Origin: Tridacna crocea
Lineage: Eukaryota > Mollusca > Bivalvia > Cardiida > Cardiidae
Reading direction: 5' to 3'
DNA length: 64,000 nt
Assembly (NCBI GenBank): GCA_943736015.1
Contig: OX031060.1
Coordinates: forward strand, 8,941,501 to 9,005,500
Below the pieces are notes generated by a model. That model ran no database searches. It worked only from the letters and a program-made list of their open reading frames with translations, and was not told where the DNA came from. The stretch's first letter is position 1, and every line of letters starts with the position of its first letter. Made by a program: the position numbers and the translations under genes. Below, piece after piece: positions 49,448 through 61,186 of this stretch.

Positions 49448-49737
49448 CGTTGTCTGTGCATGTCATATTCTTCGAAAATTCGACCTGTCTTATATGTTGC
49501 ATCACTAGCCCCGATTCGGGAAACTGTAGTATTACGCTCTATAATGTAGCAGTGTAGAAAATAGCTTTTATCAATACGTTTGCAGAGAAATGGGACCTGT
49601 TTTAGCTCCAGATTTCTCTAAACTGCTGATCATAGCTGAGTGAATTGCACGAGGCAAGTGGTTAGGTTCTGTACCCAGGATGCCCAAATTAGATAGACGA
49701 GTATTTACAGAATGCCATCTAGAGCGAGACACTGCTT
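49448..49737. mobile_element. 351-bp-type element, inverted second copy
   Basis: CGTTGTCTGTGCATGTCATA to GAATGCCATCTAGAG is the complement of the 48.5 kb element along its length, with many substitutions. The two copies and the MULE-like element between them form a large imperfect inverted repeat. Confidence 0.78.
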
Positions 49738-49739
49738 TT

Positions 49740-51090
49740 TAAATGGTGTGGGTCACATGACTAAGATGATAATTGGTAACCAAAGTGAGACAGCATTTAA
49801 AGATGCCTGTGTACAGCCGGTGTCCATCATACGAATCTACCCGAGTGTATAACGGATATCGAAAATCTTCGATTCAAAATCCGGAAACAACATTGAAGGC
49901 CGCAACTCTGCGAAATGCATTTTCTATCAGGCGTAATCTAAGCAACCTTGCAACCGTCAGGCGCAATATTTGGCATAGATATATAAGAATGACCATATTT
50001 TGATAAAATAAAAACAAAATGAGTTAAAAACTGGCTTAAAATGAGTATTATTGCCTCTTTAAACTTTGCACAAATAATCAAAATTTGGAGTTCTGTCAAG
50101 GTTGGAGCTCTGTCGATCACAGTCATGCCTTTTTTGGAGAGGTAAAATTTTGGACTTGTGTTTAACAGGTATACAAATGGAAAACTTATTGAGCTTCTTT
50201 CCTAGAGGCACTAGGCCCAGGACTTTGCTCTTTTGTATGTAGCTGGTTATGGTGGTCTTTCAACAAATTTGTTTACCGGTAAGTTCTGTTCCTTGGGTCA
50301 GAGATGGCACCACCGGAGGATCACAAAAGTTCAGTAACAAAAATTGTAAAACTATCCTTTGCTTCGAGATCCAAAGACCTAGACCTATAACATCATGTAT
50401 GAGTTGCTTATTCATGGTGGGCAACTTGTACCCCTTGTATCAACATTTTTCAATAAAAAAACGTGGCAAAAAGCCTGTATGTTGCTTTATTAATATTTGT
50501 GTTTAAATCTGTTTGAAGGGTTCATATCATTTAGAATTATCAGAGGGGCCAAGGGCTCACTTCTGACAAAAGCAGAAATGAAACCTGTGTGTCCCATAGC
50601 ACATGTGGCTTCCTGATAAATCTTTCACTTTTCTGTTTGAGTCCTATTCATGGAAAAAAAGACTGTTAATGAGGATTAAGTCTAGAAATTATGAGAAGTA
50701 GCAAGTCAAAGCTGTTCACAGTTTTCAAAAGGCTGATCCTGCTAACCAAGGGAACCAAACCTGGATTTTTGTTTCTTTACCATGAGACATCTCAAGGTAA
50801 AGGACTGGGAGAGACTTCATTGTCCTAATTTTATGATCGGTGGAAAATGGGAAACTTTGTAACAAATATTTAAAAGCCATACCACAGTCACAAAGGAGCC
50901 TGGGAGATGCTTATCGGCATGAAATAGTTGACACTGTAAATGTGAATGGCCATAAATTGTTGTCTTATCTATTAGGGCATGGACAATTTGAGCATTGATC
51001 GGTGAAAATGGAGTTAGAAATCAATCTAAGAACACCAGAGTGGAATTAGGATATTGACTTTTTATGGCAGGATTTCTAACCTCTCTTTTA
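49740..51090. other. Unassigned DNA
   Basis: Short open frames (49773-50003, 50249-50506) without recognisable motifs or splice context. Not assigned to any repeat family here. Confidence 0.35.
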
Positions 51091-51097
51091 ACAGTTT

Positions 51098-51285
51098 AAC
51101 GGACGACAGATTTTAGACTCGGCCGATATTTGAAAGTATTTTGTAGATGACATAACAAATGTGATTAATTACATGTATGTCGGGGTATGTCTTGAAAGAG
51201 TAGGAACTATTGCGGGAAATGTAGAAAATGCTGGTTTTCCCCACTGTTGCCATTAAAATTCTGAATTTGAAGTAAAGGATTAATT
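51098..51285 (-). mobile_element. Family A element, decayed
   Basis: Left-arm traces and GAAAATGCTGG; the second hairpin arm is missing. Confidence 0.5.
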
Positions 51286-51314
51286 TTTTTGTGAGTCCCT
51301 CCTATGTCCATTAA

Positions 51315-51534
51315 CTCATTACCAAACTACAAAATTTTGGACTGGTTCAAATTGAAAGCATTTGCAGACGACAAAATAAAGGTGACTGAAAAATTGAAAT
51401 TTGTTCTGGGAAGGGTAGAAAACATGGGGTAAAAGGAGAAAATGCTGGTTACCAGCATTTTCTCCTTTTCCTACAGTGTTTTCAAAAGGTTTCTTTCTCA
51501 GGGGCATCAAATATAGGGATTGTATGGTAATGGG
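51315..51534 (-). mobile_element. Family A element
   Basis: TTAA at 51311-51314 and 51535-51538. The left stem is shortened (AACATGGGGTAAAAGG). Element D starts directly after the right TTAA. Confidence 0.9.
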
Positions 51535-51538
51535 TTAA

Positions 51539-51732
51539 CAGAGCTGCAGATAAGAGCGAGTGATGGTATTCTGATACCATTATTTGTCTTTCGAACCCTA
51601 TGTTGTGGATGCTCATTAGATTCGTCTCAATGAGATGATGCAAACAAAATACCAATAACATAGGGTTTGATGGAGAATAATTAATGTTTTCAATACTGAA
51701 ATAGAAATGAAGCCCCCTATCTGGAGCTCTGC
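51539..51732. mobile_element. Element D
   Basis: CAGAGCTGCAGATAAGAGC to CCCTATCTGGAGCTCTG; CCTATGTTGTGG faces ATAACATAGGG. Confidence 0.82.
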
Positions 51733-51943
51733 ATTAATGATGCGAATGCCAAGCCCAGTTTAAAGTGTTTTTTCAAAGAACTTAAAATTTAACTCTTTTT
51801 CTGCTTAATAACTGTAATGAAATTTTCATATCGATATTAAAAATCAAAATATTGCTTTTTCAAAATAATGTTTTAGGGAATATCTCTTCATCGGACAGAG
51901 TTTATTCAAGATCAGACTGCACATTCTGCAGGCGTATAGAGGT

Positions 51944-52152
51944 AAACCGTTACCAAACAATCACTGGTTTTTACAATAGAAGCTTTTGAAACACTGTTGG
52001 AAAAGGGCAAAATACTGGTTACCAGCATTTTCTCCTTTTCAGACAGTTCTACCCTGCTGGTAACAAATTTCAATTTTTGACTTCTGCTTATTTTGTTGTC
52101 CGCAAATGCTTTCAATTAGGACAAGTCTAAAATTTTGTTGTTTGGTAAAGAG
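51944..52152 (+). mobile_element. Family A element
   Basis: Right TTAA 52153-52156; left decayed (ACCGTTACCAAACAATC). Stem partly deleted on both sides. Confidence 0.82.
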
Positions 52153-52239
52153 TTAAAGGAGCGATTGCATTAGTCTGGACCTTGGCTATTACTTCCTGGA
52201 GAAAATAAAACCAGGTCAGCGGGTGGCTATGTTTACGGC

Positions 52240-52638
52240 TTACTCTTTACCAAACAACAACTTTTTTGACTGGTACAAATCATTTGCAGACCAGGGCTCC
52301 AGATTTTAATTTCAAAATTGAAAGTGTTAATTTCCTCTACTAAGCTCTATGTTGTGGGTACTCATTAGAATCGTCTCTATGAGACGATTCTAATGAGTAC
52401 ACACAACATAGGGTTTAGAAGAGAAATAATGGATTTAAAACCCCATCACTCCCTCTTATCTGGAGCTCTGGCACATGGCAAAATTTAGCTGAAATGATGG
52501 TTATTGTCTTTGGAAGTGTAGAAAACATAGTGGGGAAAGGAGAAAATGCTGTTAGCATGCATTTTCTCTTATTCCTCAAGGGTTTTGCAAGTTTTTTTGC
52601 TTTTGGGTCATAAAAACTTTTGAATGTACAGTGATGGG
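52240..52638 (-). mobile_element. Family A element interrupted by element D
   Basis: CTCTTTACCAAACAACAAC up to CATTTGCAGACC, then D, then CACATGGCAAAATTTAGC and a decayed hairpin; right end GTGATGGGTTAGG. Confidence 0.75.
52292..52470. mobile_element. Element D, best palindrome
   Basis: CAGGGCTCCAGAT to CTTATCTGGAGCTCTG. The core TGTGGGTACTCATTAGAATC pairs with its complement, leaving almost no loop. Confidence 0.85.
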
Positions 52639-52879
52639 TTAGGTTTTACGCATTTGAAAAATTTCCAATGAAGGGAAAGGTGATAAAACCAGGCCATGTT
52701 GTAAAGTAGAAGTTTGATGTCCTCATCTAGCCATGTGAGGATTTGTCATGTTAAAAAGACATTAGGGATATTGACAGAATTTGAGAATCTGTTCTTTTAT
52801 TAGGTTTCCTGCCTGTGATTTTGTAATTTACAGACCGCCTTCCAGCAGGGTCCTTTAAACCCTTTTCAAATTAATATAC

Positions 52880-53030
52880 AGCAGGGTTTTCCCTGACCCT
52901 GTGTCTTTCAATTACTACCCTAAAACTTTCTAAATGACTTCCAAAGTTTATGTTATGTTTCTTTTGTCCATTTGAAAGGAGGGTCAAATGATCCACACAT
53001 CAGTCAAAGTCCAGGGAAAACCCTGCTCTA
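52880..53030. mobile_element. Possible element with AGCAGGGTTTTCCCTG ends
   Basis: AGCAGGGTTTTCCCTG and CAGGGAAAACCCTGCT face each other ~145 bp apart. No clear target duplication. Confidence 0.45.
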
Positions 53031-53219
53031 GTATGAACATACTGGAGGAGGAAGGCTGTAGAAAACATTGTGAGAAAAGCATTTCCTCCTTCCAAAATGT
53101 TTGCTCTCCTTTTGATAGAAAGACACCATTGTTTTGGCTAAATTTTGATATGTTTATCCCAAATGGGTTCCATTTGGGCAAATTGAAAATTCTGTTGTCT
53201 GGCAAGTTCATGGTATTAA

Positions 53220-53437
53220 CCCTTTACCACACAATCCTGATTTTTAACGACCCTGATGAAGAAAGCTTTTCAAAACATTGTGGGAAAAGGAGAAAATGCT
53301 GGTTATCAGCATTTTCTCCTTTTCCCACAATGTTTTCTACCCTTCCCAAGTGAAATTTCAATTTTTGATTCACATTTATTTCGTCGTCTGCAAATGGTTT
53401 CAATTTTGGACTAGTTCAAAATTTTGTCATTTGATAA
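53220..53437 (+). mobile_element. Family A element
   Basis: TTAA at 53216-53219; loop CTGGTTATCAG; right end TTGATAATTTAA. Confidence 0.88.
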
Positions 53438-53448
53438 TTTAATGTTAA

Positions 53449-53655
53449 CCCATTACCACATAGCAAAATTTTAGATCTATCCAAATTGAAAGCATATGCA
53501 TACGATAACTTAAGGTGGCTCAAACGGTGCAATTTTGTTTTAATAGGGTAGGAAACTTTGTGGGAAAAGGAGGAAATGCTGGTTACGAATAAACTATGTT
53601 TAAACTAAGGCTTCTTCCTCAGGGGCGTGAAAAGCCGTCATTGTGTGGTAAAGGG
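53449..53655 (-). mobile_element. Family A element, second hairpin arm lost
   Basis: TTAA at 53445-53448 and 53656-53659. After GAGGAAATGCTGGTTACG the palindrome stops. Confidence 0.85.
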
Positions 53656-53876
53656 TTAAATACATGTATTTTAAAGTAAAAAGCTGAATGCTCAATACAA
53701 GGATTTTTTTTTCTATTTGAACGATTTTGATTTCCATTAAATTCAATGCGAGTTTGTGTGTTTGGCTTTCTTCTCTGGGAAAAGCCCTTCACTATGAATT
53801 ATTTGAAAAAAATATTCGGAGAAAGGTAAACATAGGGCTCCAAGCTGTACATTTGTCACAGAGGGTAATGGGTTAA

Positions 53877-54098
53877 CTGTCTACAACACAATCCCAACTT
53901 TTAACGACCCTGAGAAAGAAAGCCTTTGAAAACATTGTGGGAAAAGGAGAACATCCTGGTAAGTAGCATTTTCTCCTTTTCCCACAATGTTTTCTACCCT
54001 TTATTAATCAAATTTCAAATTTTCATTCAATTATATATTGTCATCTGCAAATGCTTTCGATTTGGGCAGGCCGAAAATATTGTTGTTTGGTAATGAGT
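53877..54098 (+). mobile_element. Family A element
   Basis: TTAA at 53873-53876 and ~54099-54102. Loop changed (CATCCTGGTAAGTAGC). Confidence 0.9.
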
Positions 54099-54189
54099 TT
54101 AATGGATTTCTCGGAGAAAAGATTATTGGAAATTTGAAGCTTCATTGCTTCTTCACATACATCAACATATAGCTTTACTTTGCCTTGCT

Positions 54190-54965
54190 GGAAAAAGACA
54201 TCAAAGGATAACTTTGTTCTGGTACTTGAAACATGTCACGATAGTTTGCTTGTGTAAATATGACACAATTTGTTTTGTACTGGAAACATGTCGAAATCAT
54301 GCTTGTCCTTGAAACATGTCAATATGGTCCAGGTTTCTGGAAACATTTTGCAGTGTTTTGATACTGCAAAGTTGAACATGTCACAAGGGTTCTGGTGTTG
54401 AAAAATATGTCACAATAGATTTGTTACAAAAACAAATCATTATGGTACTTGTGCTGGAAACGTGTCACAAAAGTTCTGTTGCTAGAAAACTTACATTTAG
54501 AGGTTCTGGTGTTGGAAACGTTTCACAATGGTCTTGGTGCCGGAAACATGGTACAATGGTGCAATAGTTGGAACATCACTTGTAACATGTGGTTCTATTG
54601 CTAGAAATATCTCATAACAGTGCTAGTTGTTACTGAAAACATGGTTCTGTAAGGTTCATGAAGGTTTTGGTTCTGAAAACATAATGTTCTGGCACTGGAA
54701 ACCTTTCATAATTGCTTTGGTGCTGAAAATATGTCACAATGATACTGCTACTAGTAACTTGTTACAGAGGTTCTAGTGTTGAAAACATGTAACAATGTTA
54801 CTGCTGTTGCTAGTAGCTTGTTACAGTGGTTCTAGTGCTGAAAACATGTGACAATGTTACTGCTGTTGCTAGTAGCTTGTTACAGTGGCTCTAGAGCTGA
54901 AAACATGTAACAATAGTTTTGGTATCAGAAACATTTCAGAAAAGTACTTGGCTACTGTTAGAAAT
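54190..54965. repeat. Degenerate minisatellite, CTGGAAACATGTCACAATGG
   Basis: About two dozen loose copies of CTGGAAACATGTCACAATGG followed by TTCTGGTG, spacing near 28-35 bp, with two long near-identical units at ~54775-54905 (TGTTACTGCTGTTGCTAGTA). Confidence 0.8.
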
Positions 54966-54987
54966 ATGTCATACGAAATAATTTTAA

Positions 54988-55232
54988 CCCTTTACTACAC
55001 AATCCAGACTTTTAATGACCCTGATAAAGAAGCCTTTTGAGAACATTGTAGGAAAGGAGAAAATACTGGTAACCAGTATTTTCTCCTTTTCCTACAATGT
55101 TACCAGCATTTTCTGCATTTCCTACAATATTTCTTACCCTTCCCAAAACAAGTTTCAATTTCTGAGTAATGTTTGTTGTTTGCAGATGGTTTCAATTTAG
55201 ACAAGTGCAAAATTTTGTTGTTTGGTAAAGAG
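54988..55232 (+). mobile_element. Family A element with covarying stem and extra half hairpin
   Basis: TTAA at 54984-54987 and 55233-55236. Stem GTAGG/CCTAC and ATACTGG/CCAGTAT: two compensated changes. An additional ACCAGCATTTTCTGC half-stem follows. Confidence 0.9.
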
Positions 55233-55239
55233 TTAAATG

Positions 55240-55850
55240 CCTCAGCACTGTAACAGTAAATGAAGCACCAGGCACAATAACTCAATAGATGTTGATTCTA
55301 CATCTCCTATTTAGAAAATAAACAGAAGTAGGTGACAGTGTAGATCCTAAAAAGGCATATTTTCTAGTGACTTTAATCTATACTCCCTGCTTTGGCAACT
55401 TCAGTATTGAATACAGCATGAGTTTGCTGATCTGTTGATTTTAGGTGTGAAACACTTCTTGTGTGAACTGTAAGTCTCTTTCTTTGTGAATTGACTTGTA
55501 TTGTTGTAAACCAACTAAGTAACACCACAGAAATGAATTGGATATTAAAAATCTTGTCACTGCTAAAAAAAAAAATTAATATAGCAATATCAAGGCCTTT
55601 TATGTGTAAAAACGCTCATTTAGATCCAAGATCAGGCTGTTTTTCTCATTACATATTGATATTAATCCACAATGGTAGCAAAGTAACAATTCTGCTAAGC
55701 AGTAAAGCCTGATCTTTAATGAACTACAAGATTAATAGGTTAACTTTCCAGATTTAAATGTCACTTCATTTTGCCCATTCCCTGATTGTTAATAAACTCT
55801 CCCTGAAGGTTTCTCTTAACCTTATGGATGACAAAACTAAAGTCATCTTT
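55240..55850. other. Unassigned DNA
   Basis: The short foldback (GATCCAAGATCAGGCTG facing AAAGCCTGATC) is at ~55620-55715. AATAAAC at ~55791. No gene supported. Confidence 0.4.
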
Positions 55851-55854
55851 TAAC

Positions 55855-56035
55855 CCTTTCTCACACAGTGTCAACTTTTAACAACCCTTGGAAAGAAGCC
55901 TTTAAAACATTGTTGGCAAAGGAGAAAATGCATGAAACCAGAATGTTTTCTATCCTATCTACCATAAGAAGAAATTAATTTCTGTCTGCAAATGCTTTAA
56001 AGTTGGAAATGGCTAAAATTTCGTCTGGTAAAAGG
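55855..56035 (+). mobile_element. Family A element with deletion
   Basis: TTAA at 55851-55854 and 56036-56039; most of the second hairpin arm is gone. Confidence 0.82.
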
Positions 56036-56039
56036 TTAA

Positions 56040-56640
56040 AGCATTGTCAAAGACAAGAAAATAAATGTTGTTCATTTGATAAGGTTTTTTCCTTGAAATG
56101 GTAGGAAATGTAGTTGGAATGTTTGTCTGATGATATCTTGGACAAGTTCAAGATGGATCAAGTCATGTCAAATATTAGGTCAATATTTCAAACATAACAA
56201 AAACCTTGTGCACTCAAGAGAGGGAATATGGGCCATTTTTGGCTAAGAAGTAGATTACTGAGAAAAATTCTTGAAAAAACTTTAGTAAACTCTAGAGGCC
56301 ACATTTTCAGTCCAATACTTATGAAAAATTGTGTAGAATGTTTATCATAATATATCAGAAGTTTGAAATTGGTTATGACTGGTCAAAAAACTCCGGTGAG
56401 AACTTCAGAGCCAACATGGCCCTCTTGTACGTGAATGAATTTAACAATCTCATCATTGTAATTAGTTATGCAAATTGCTTTTGAAATAAGAAATTGAAAA
56501 CAATAATGTATGGCTTTCAGTTGGTATAATGAATGACATTTACATGTAAAGTGCCTTTTAGGAGTTTTATTCTGCCTGCATACATCAAGATTAGACTGCA
56601 CTTACATGCAGTCAGTTCTGTGACCAACGCTGTCCACCTA
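56040..56640. other. Unassigned DNA
   Basis: Includes the inverted GCCAACATGGCCCTCTTGTA repeat end at ~56411. No supported gene. Confidence 0.35.
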
Positions 56641-56642
56641 GC

Positions 56643-56770
56643 AGTTTACCACACAATCTTGAGTTTTAATGACTGCAGAACAAGCCTTTTCAAAACCTTG
56701 AGGGAAAAGGAGAAAAACCAGCACTTTCTCCTTATGTCCACAAGGGTTTCTGTCCTATCCTGTGAAGAGA
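56643..56770 (+). mobile_element. Family A fragment
   Basis: TTTACCACACAATCTTGAG and a shortened hairpin (GAGGGAAAAGGAG with CTCCTTATGTCCAC). Confidence 0.6.
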
Positions 56771-56824
56771 TGATTGTTTGTATTGGAGTGTAACACCATT
56801 TTAACAGTTTTTGTAATAAATATC

Positions 56825-57290
56825 AAGGGATCCAGTGCACCTATGCATGTGTTTCTTAGCTTTCTCACACCAATTTGACAGAAATTGCTTTCCAAGCATC
56901 CTCGGATACCCCGGGGTCTCCCTATTTGCTATGCTAAATCGACCCCTGGGACAATTAATTGAATTTCCCTCGCTTTACCGCTGGCCGAATGCTGGCTTTT
57001 CATTGGTTCCATCATCATTTTGTGGTGGGCAAGTGGACTGTACGCTATGACGTTTCGTATCGATTTCCGGCGGCTGATTCAAAGTTTTATTAGTCAATTG
57101 TCCCAGGGGTCGATGTAGCGTAGCAAATAAGGAGACCCCGGGGTATCCGAGGATGCTTTCCAAGCCTCTGACTACTTTCTCACATGCATTAGAAGTGAGA
57201 GACAATAAAAGACACTAGAAAGAAGTTTGCCACAACTGTGTATGGGGCCAGCAACCAACAGGTCAAAGATCAAATATGCTAACTACCGAG
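56825..57290 (-). mobile_element. SINE copy interrupted by a MULE-like element
   Basis: Read on the minus strand: CATGTGAGAAAGTAGTCAG...TGTGAGAAAGCTAAGAAACAC, matching the SINE body at 23.3 kb, split inside by the element at 56897-57155. The tRNA-related head (AGTAGCTCGGTAGTTAGC) is at ~57275-57292. Confidence 0.75.
56897..57155. mobile_element. MULE-like 259-bp element nested in SINE
   Basis: Flanked by CTTTCCAAG at 56888-56896 and 57156-57164. Same length as the 49.0 kb copy, in opposite internal orientation. Confidence 0.93.
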
Positions 57291-57294
57291 CTAC

Positions 57295-58365
57295 TGTTTA
57301 GGTTTATAAAGAGATCAAGCACCCGTCATGCCAATCTAGTTCATAGAACATCTTACTCCATCCTGACGTAATTGGGTTGACCTCGTGATAGAATGTGTAA
57401 TTTTTGCCTGATAATGCCTGAAGCCCATGTCAACAAACCTGTTCATAGAAAGTCCTACCTTGGTCCATAGGGGTCCATAGTTTGACTCCTGTCACTTATT
57501 AACTATAGTATAGTTAAGGGATTTAATTCTATTCAGCCTGTTACCCTGGATTACAAAAAAGCAATGTATCTTTTCTTTACTAACAGAGAACTACGGTAAA
57601 ACATTTTTCTACTAGATAAAAGACAACTGATTGTCAGTTGCTAATGTAGTCTGGCTGCAATAGTTGCTCGAAACTGTAAACTCCCTCAAAAATCTGGGCC
57701 ATTGACAAGGTTTCGTACATCCAATTTTCAAGATAAAAGATACACTTCAGATCCAATGAAATACAGTTTTAGCGGCAACCCTCTAAACATGTTTCAAAAT
57801 ATCACTGACTTGTAATCTTTGTGTTCAACAAAGTCAATTCGTCTCAAAATTTGTGGATTTTTCATCAAGATGCAAATTTCAAACAGCTGTCGATATCTTG
57901 TGTCACTGGTGACATCGTTTGGAACAAGAAATTTCATTGGTTGATATGACTAACAGTCGCGCATTTAACCAAATTGAATTTTCGCACAGCTGCTCACACC
58001 TTTTTATCATGTGACACTGTCTGGAATTAGAAATTTCATTGGTTTATATGCACGACCGGCAGTATGGAATACATGTATAGGAACTCTTGTCAATGGCAAA
58101 TATTTTTGAGTGAGCTTACAAGTTTGAAGGACTGTAGCAGCTACACTGCATTAGACACTGACAAACAGTCATGTTTTTCTGGTATACAAATGATTTAGCC
58201 ATCAATTGTTCAAAGAATAAAGAGAATATCTGTTAGCATAGAAAAGATACATTGTTTTTTTTTGTAACCAGGAGGGGCGAGTGACTGGCTGCACGCAGTT
58301 AAACCCCTTGATTATACTATATAGTCTGTGGGTGCCAGGAGTCGGACTATGAACCCTATGCCTCG
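57295..58365. other. Unassigned DNA with a local duplication
   Basis: A ~100-bp unit (CAGCTGTCGATATC or CAGCTGCTCACACC, then GAAATTTCATTGGTTKATAT) is present twice at ~57880-58050. No supported gene. Confidence 0.4.
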
Positions 58366-58374
58366 ATCAATAAA

Positions 58375-58656
58375 ATGGTAAAACAGAGTATTGTTGGGAT
58401 AGGGTGTGTAATTTCAATCACTAAAATGCAAAAGCACTACCAAGTGATGCCAGATTGTACCACGTCCCTAAAAGAATTGAAGTATGACAGTTCTGGCTGT
58501 GGTATGTCAGTCTTATTTTCAGGACGTTGTCACTCCATCAAACTACAGGACGAGATGGACTACAAAAAACTTAAATCAGGCTCAAAAGTGTGGAGCATCC
58601 TTCCTGTTCTAGCCTCAGTTCATTATGTTTGTCCTCTCCGTCCAAACACAGTATAA
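58375..58656 (+). other. 93-codon open frame, function unknown
   Basis: ATG in AAAATGG context, mixed composition (QDEMDYKKLKSGSKVW), stop TAA. No recognisable domain, no splice sites, not in a repeat that I can identify. It may be chance. Confidence 0.25.
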
Positions 58657-58917
58657 GCCCATTGGCAACCATTTCTGGAACTAAGTGAGAATGAGACTGG
58701 TGTGACGGGGGTATAAACATGGAATGGTTGTCCAGGTCTGGAAAGGGTACAAATCAATATGATGGTATATTAGCAGAATGGTCATTATCTGGATTATTGG
58801 TGTTATCAATACTTTAATTCAGGCTAAGCAGACTATTTGAGTAGCAATTACAGAACTCTCTGTATTGATACATCTTGTGACAGGTTGTTTTGCCTCCCTC
58901 CTTATCCGTTACTTAAC

Positions 58918-59415
58918 CCTTCATCACGCAATCCAGACTTTTAATAACTCTGAGGAAGATGCCTAAATCGGAAAACATTTAATCTTTCAAATTTGGTTTG
59001 GCCAATTTCTTTCTGAGAATGGATGATTGACATTGCAGCGGGATTTATTTTCTCTCTCTCCACTGAAGTTTGTTTTGACAATGGTTTTGTGGGAAAGTAG
59101 TCAGTAGCTTAGAAAGCATATTGTGCAGAGTACTGGTTAAAAAAACTTCAGGAAGGTGTTGCTGCTGTGATATATCTGAAATAATGTTTAAAACAGCATT
59201 AAAACCCCATAAAAAATCAAACAATTAATCTTTCAAATTGAAAACAAATGCACCTGACAAATTTGAAAGTGATGCCAATGACTTGTATTTCTCAGATATA
59301 GCAGAAAATAGTGTTCGAAAAGGAGAAAATTCTATTTACCAGCATTTTCTACTGTTTCCACAATGTTATCTGAGGCATTCTTGCTCAGGTCTACAAAAAA
59401 AATATCTGTGATTAG
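58918..59415. mobile_element. Family A remnants split by a SINE
   Basis: Left (+) part CCCTTCATCACGCAATCC to ~58992; after the SINE a (-) part with CAAATTGAAAACAAATGC and a damaged hairpin to ~59415. The two parts are from different copies or from an inverted rearrangement. Confidence 0.6.
58994..59224 (+). mobile_element. SINE copy with 15-bp target duplication
   Basis: TTAATCTTTCAAATT at 58979-58993 and 59225-59239. Body words GGGAAAGTAGTCAGTAGC and tail AAAACCCCATAAAAAATC; the tRNA-like head is degenerate. Confidence 0.8.
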
Positions 59416-59610
59416 GGTTTCCCTACCCTACCTTGAAATTGCTGCCGACCCTAAACTTTTTTCGCCATGATTGAAGAAAAAAATTATCTGTCGAGTGTGA
59501 TTTTACTACATGTTCTGTGTAAAAAGTTTTTTGAAAAAAGAGTAAATCCTTACCTACCCTACCTGCAGTTTCTCGGACTGAAACCCGAAACACAGATATT
59601 TTTTTAGGCC
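59410..59610. repeat. Low-copy repeat shared with 11.0 kb
   Basis: GCTGCCGACCCTAAAC and ATCTGTCGAGTGTGAT as at ~11010-11070. CCTACCCTACC flanks both sides of the unit. Confidence 0.55.
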
Positions 59611-59896
59611 TCGGGGTCATTATAAAAAAATATATAAAACTTAAATATATTTGTATGATTCTATCAACTTCACCATCTGTGCTTTGCAACAGGTACATTA
59701 ACCCTTTACCAGACAATCCCTGGTTTTTATGACCCTGAGATAGAAGCCTTTTGAAAACATTGTGGGAAAAGGAGAAAATGCTGGTAACCAGCATTTTCTC
59801 CTCTTCCCACAATGTTTTCTACCCTGCTGCAAACAAATTTCAATTTTTCAGTTATTATACCCCCCAAAACTCTGTTTTGGGGGTATATAGGAGTCA

Positions 59897-59945
59897 GCTT
59901 GTCGGTCGGTCGGTCGGTCGGTCCGTCAGTCGGTCGGTCAGTCTG
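59897..59945. repeat. (GGTC)n-like microsatellite
   Basis: GTCGGTCGGTCGG with a few substitutions, in the 5' part of the Helentron-like element. Confidence 0.9.
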
Positions 59946-61186
59946 TAGCTTTTTGTCCGCTCTATTTCTCATAAACTACTGGACGAATTTTATTCAAACT
60001 TCACAGGTAAACTCAGTATCAAGCAGAGATGTGCATATAAAATGTTGGTTATGGTTCATTGATTTTTCACAGAGTTATGGCCCTTTCGTAAAATTCCTTG
60101 CCCGCTCTCTTTCTCATCAACTATTGGACAGATTTGGTTCAAACTACACAAATAGACTCAGTATAAAGCAGAGATGTGCATATCCTATTTTGGTTATGGT
60201 TTATTTAGGTTTCATGCAGTTACGGCCCTTTGATGATTCTGGACAAATTTCTCTTTTCATACTTGAATTTTGTCGGGAGCATATCTCCAAAACTATACTA
60301 GCTAGGCTTATGAAATTTCATGGGTGGATAGATCTCATCGAACGGGAGTGCAGTGCTCAGGAATCATAACTCTTGCTAGCATAATTTTTGAGTTATTGCC
60401 CTTTGTTGGTTTTTTTATACTTGAATTTTGTCCGGAGCGTATCTCCAAAACTGTACTAGCTAGCATTATAAAATTTCATGGGTGGATAGATCTCACCATG
60501 GGGGAGTGCAGTGCACAGGAATTATAACTCCTGCTTCCTTAATTTTTGAGTTATTGCCCTTTGTCGTTTTTAATACTTGAATTTGGTCCGGAGCGTATCT
60601 GCAAAACTATGCTAGCTAGGATTATGAAATTTTATGGCTGGATAGATCTCACCAAGGAGAGTGCAGTGCACAGGAATCATAACTCCTGCTTGCTTAATTT
60701 TTGAGTTATTGCCCTTTGTCGTTTTTAATACTTGAATTTGGTCCGGTGAATATCTCCAAAACTATACTAGCTAGGGTTATGAAATTTCATGGGTGGATAG
60801 ATCTCATCAAGGGGGAGTGCACTGCTTAGGAATCATAACTTTTGCTCCCTTAATTTTTGAGTTATTGCCCTTTGTTGTTTTTATCATACTTGAATTTTGT
60901 CCGGAGCGTATCCCCAAATTATACTAGCTAGGGTTATGAAATTTCATGGATGGATAGATCTCATCAAGGGGGAGTGCAGTGCACAGGAATCATAACTCTT
61001 GCTCGCTTAATTTTTGAGTTATTGCCCTTTGTCGTTTTTCATACTTGAATTTGGTCTGGTGAATATCTCCAAAACTATACTAGCTAGGGTTATGAAATTT
61101 CATGGGTGGATAGATCTCATCAAGGGAAAGTGCAGTGTTTAGGAATCATAACTTTTGCTCCCTTAATTTTTGAGTTATTACCCTTT

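Noticed and set aside
59812..60527. Frames of 185 and 67 residues in the Helentron-like element
   Set aside because: They follow the ~155-bp tandem cores and the GGTC run; the peptide repeats mirror the DNA repeats and no Rep or helicase motif is present.
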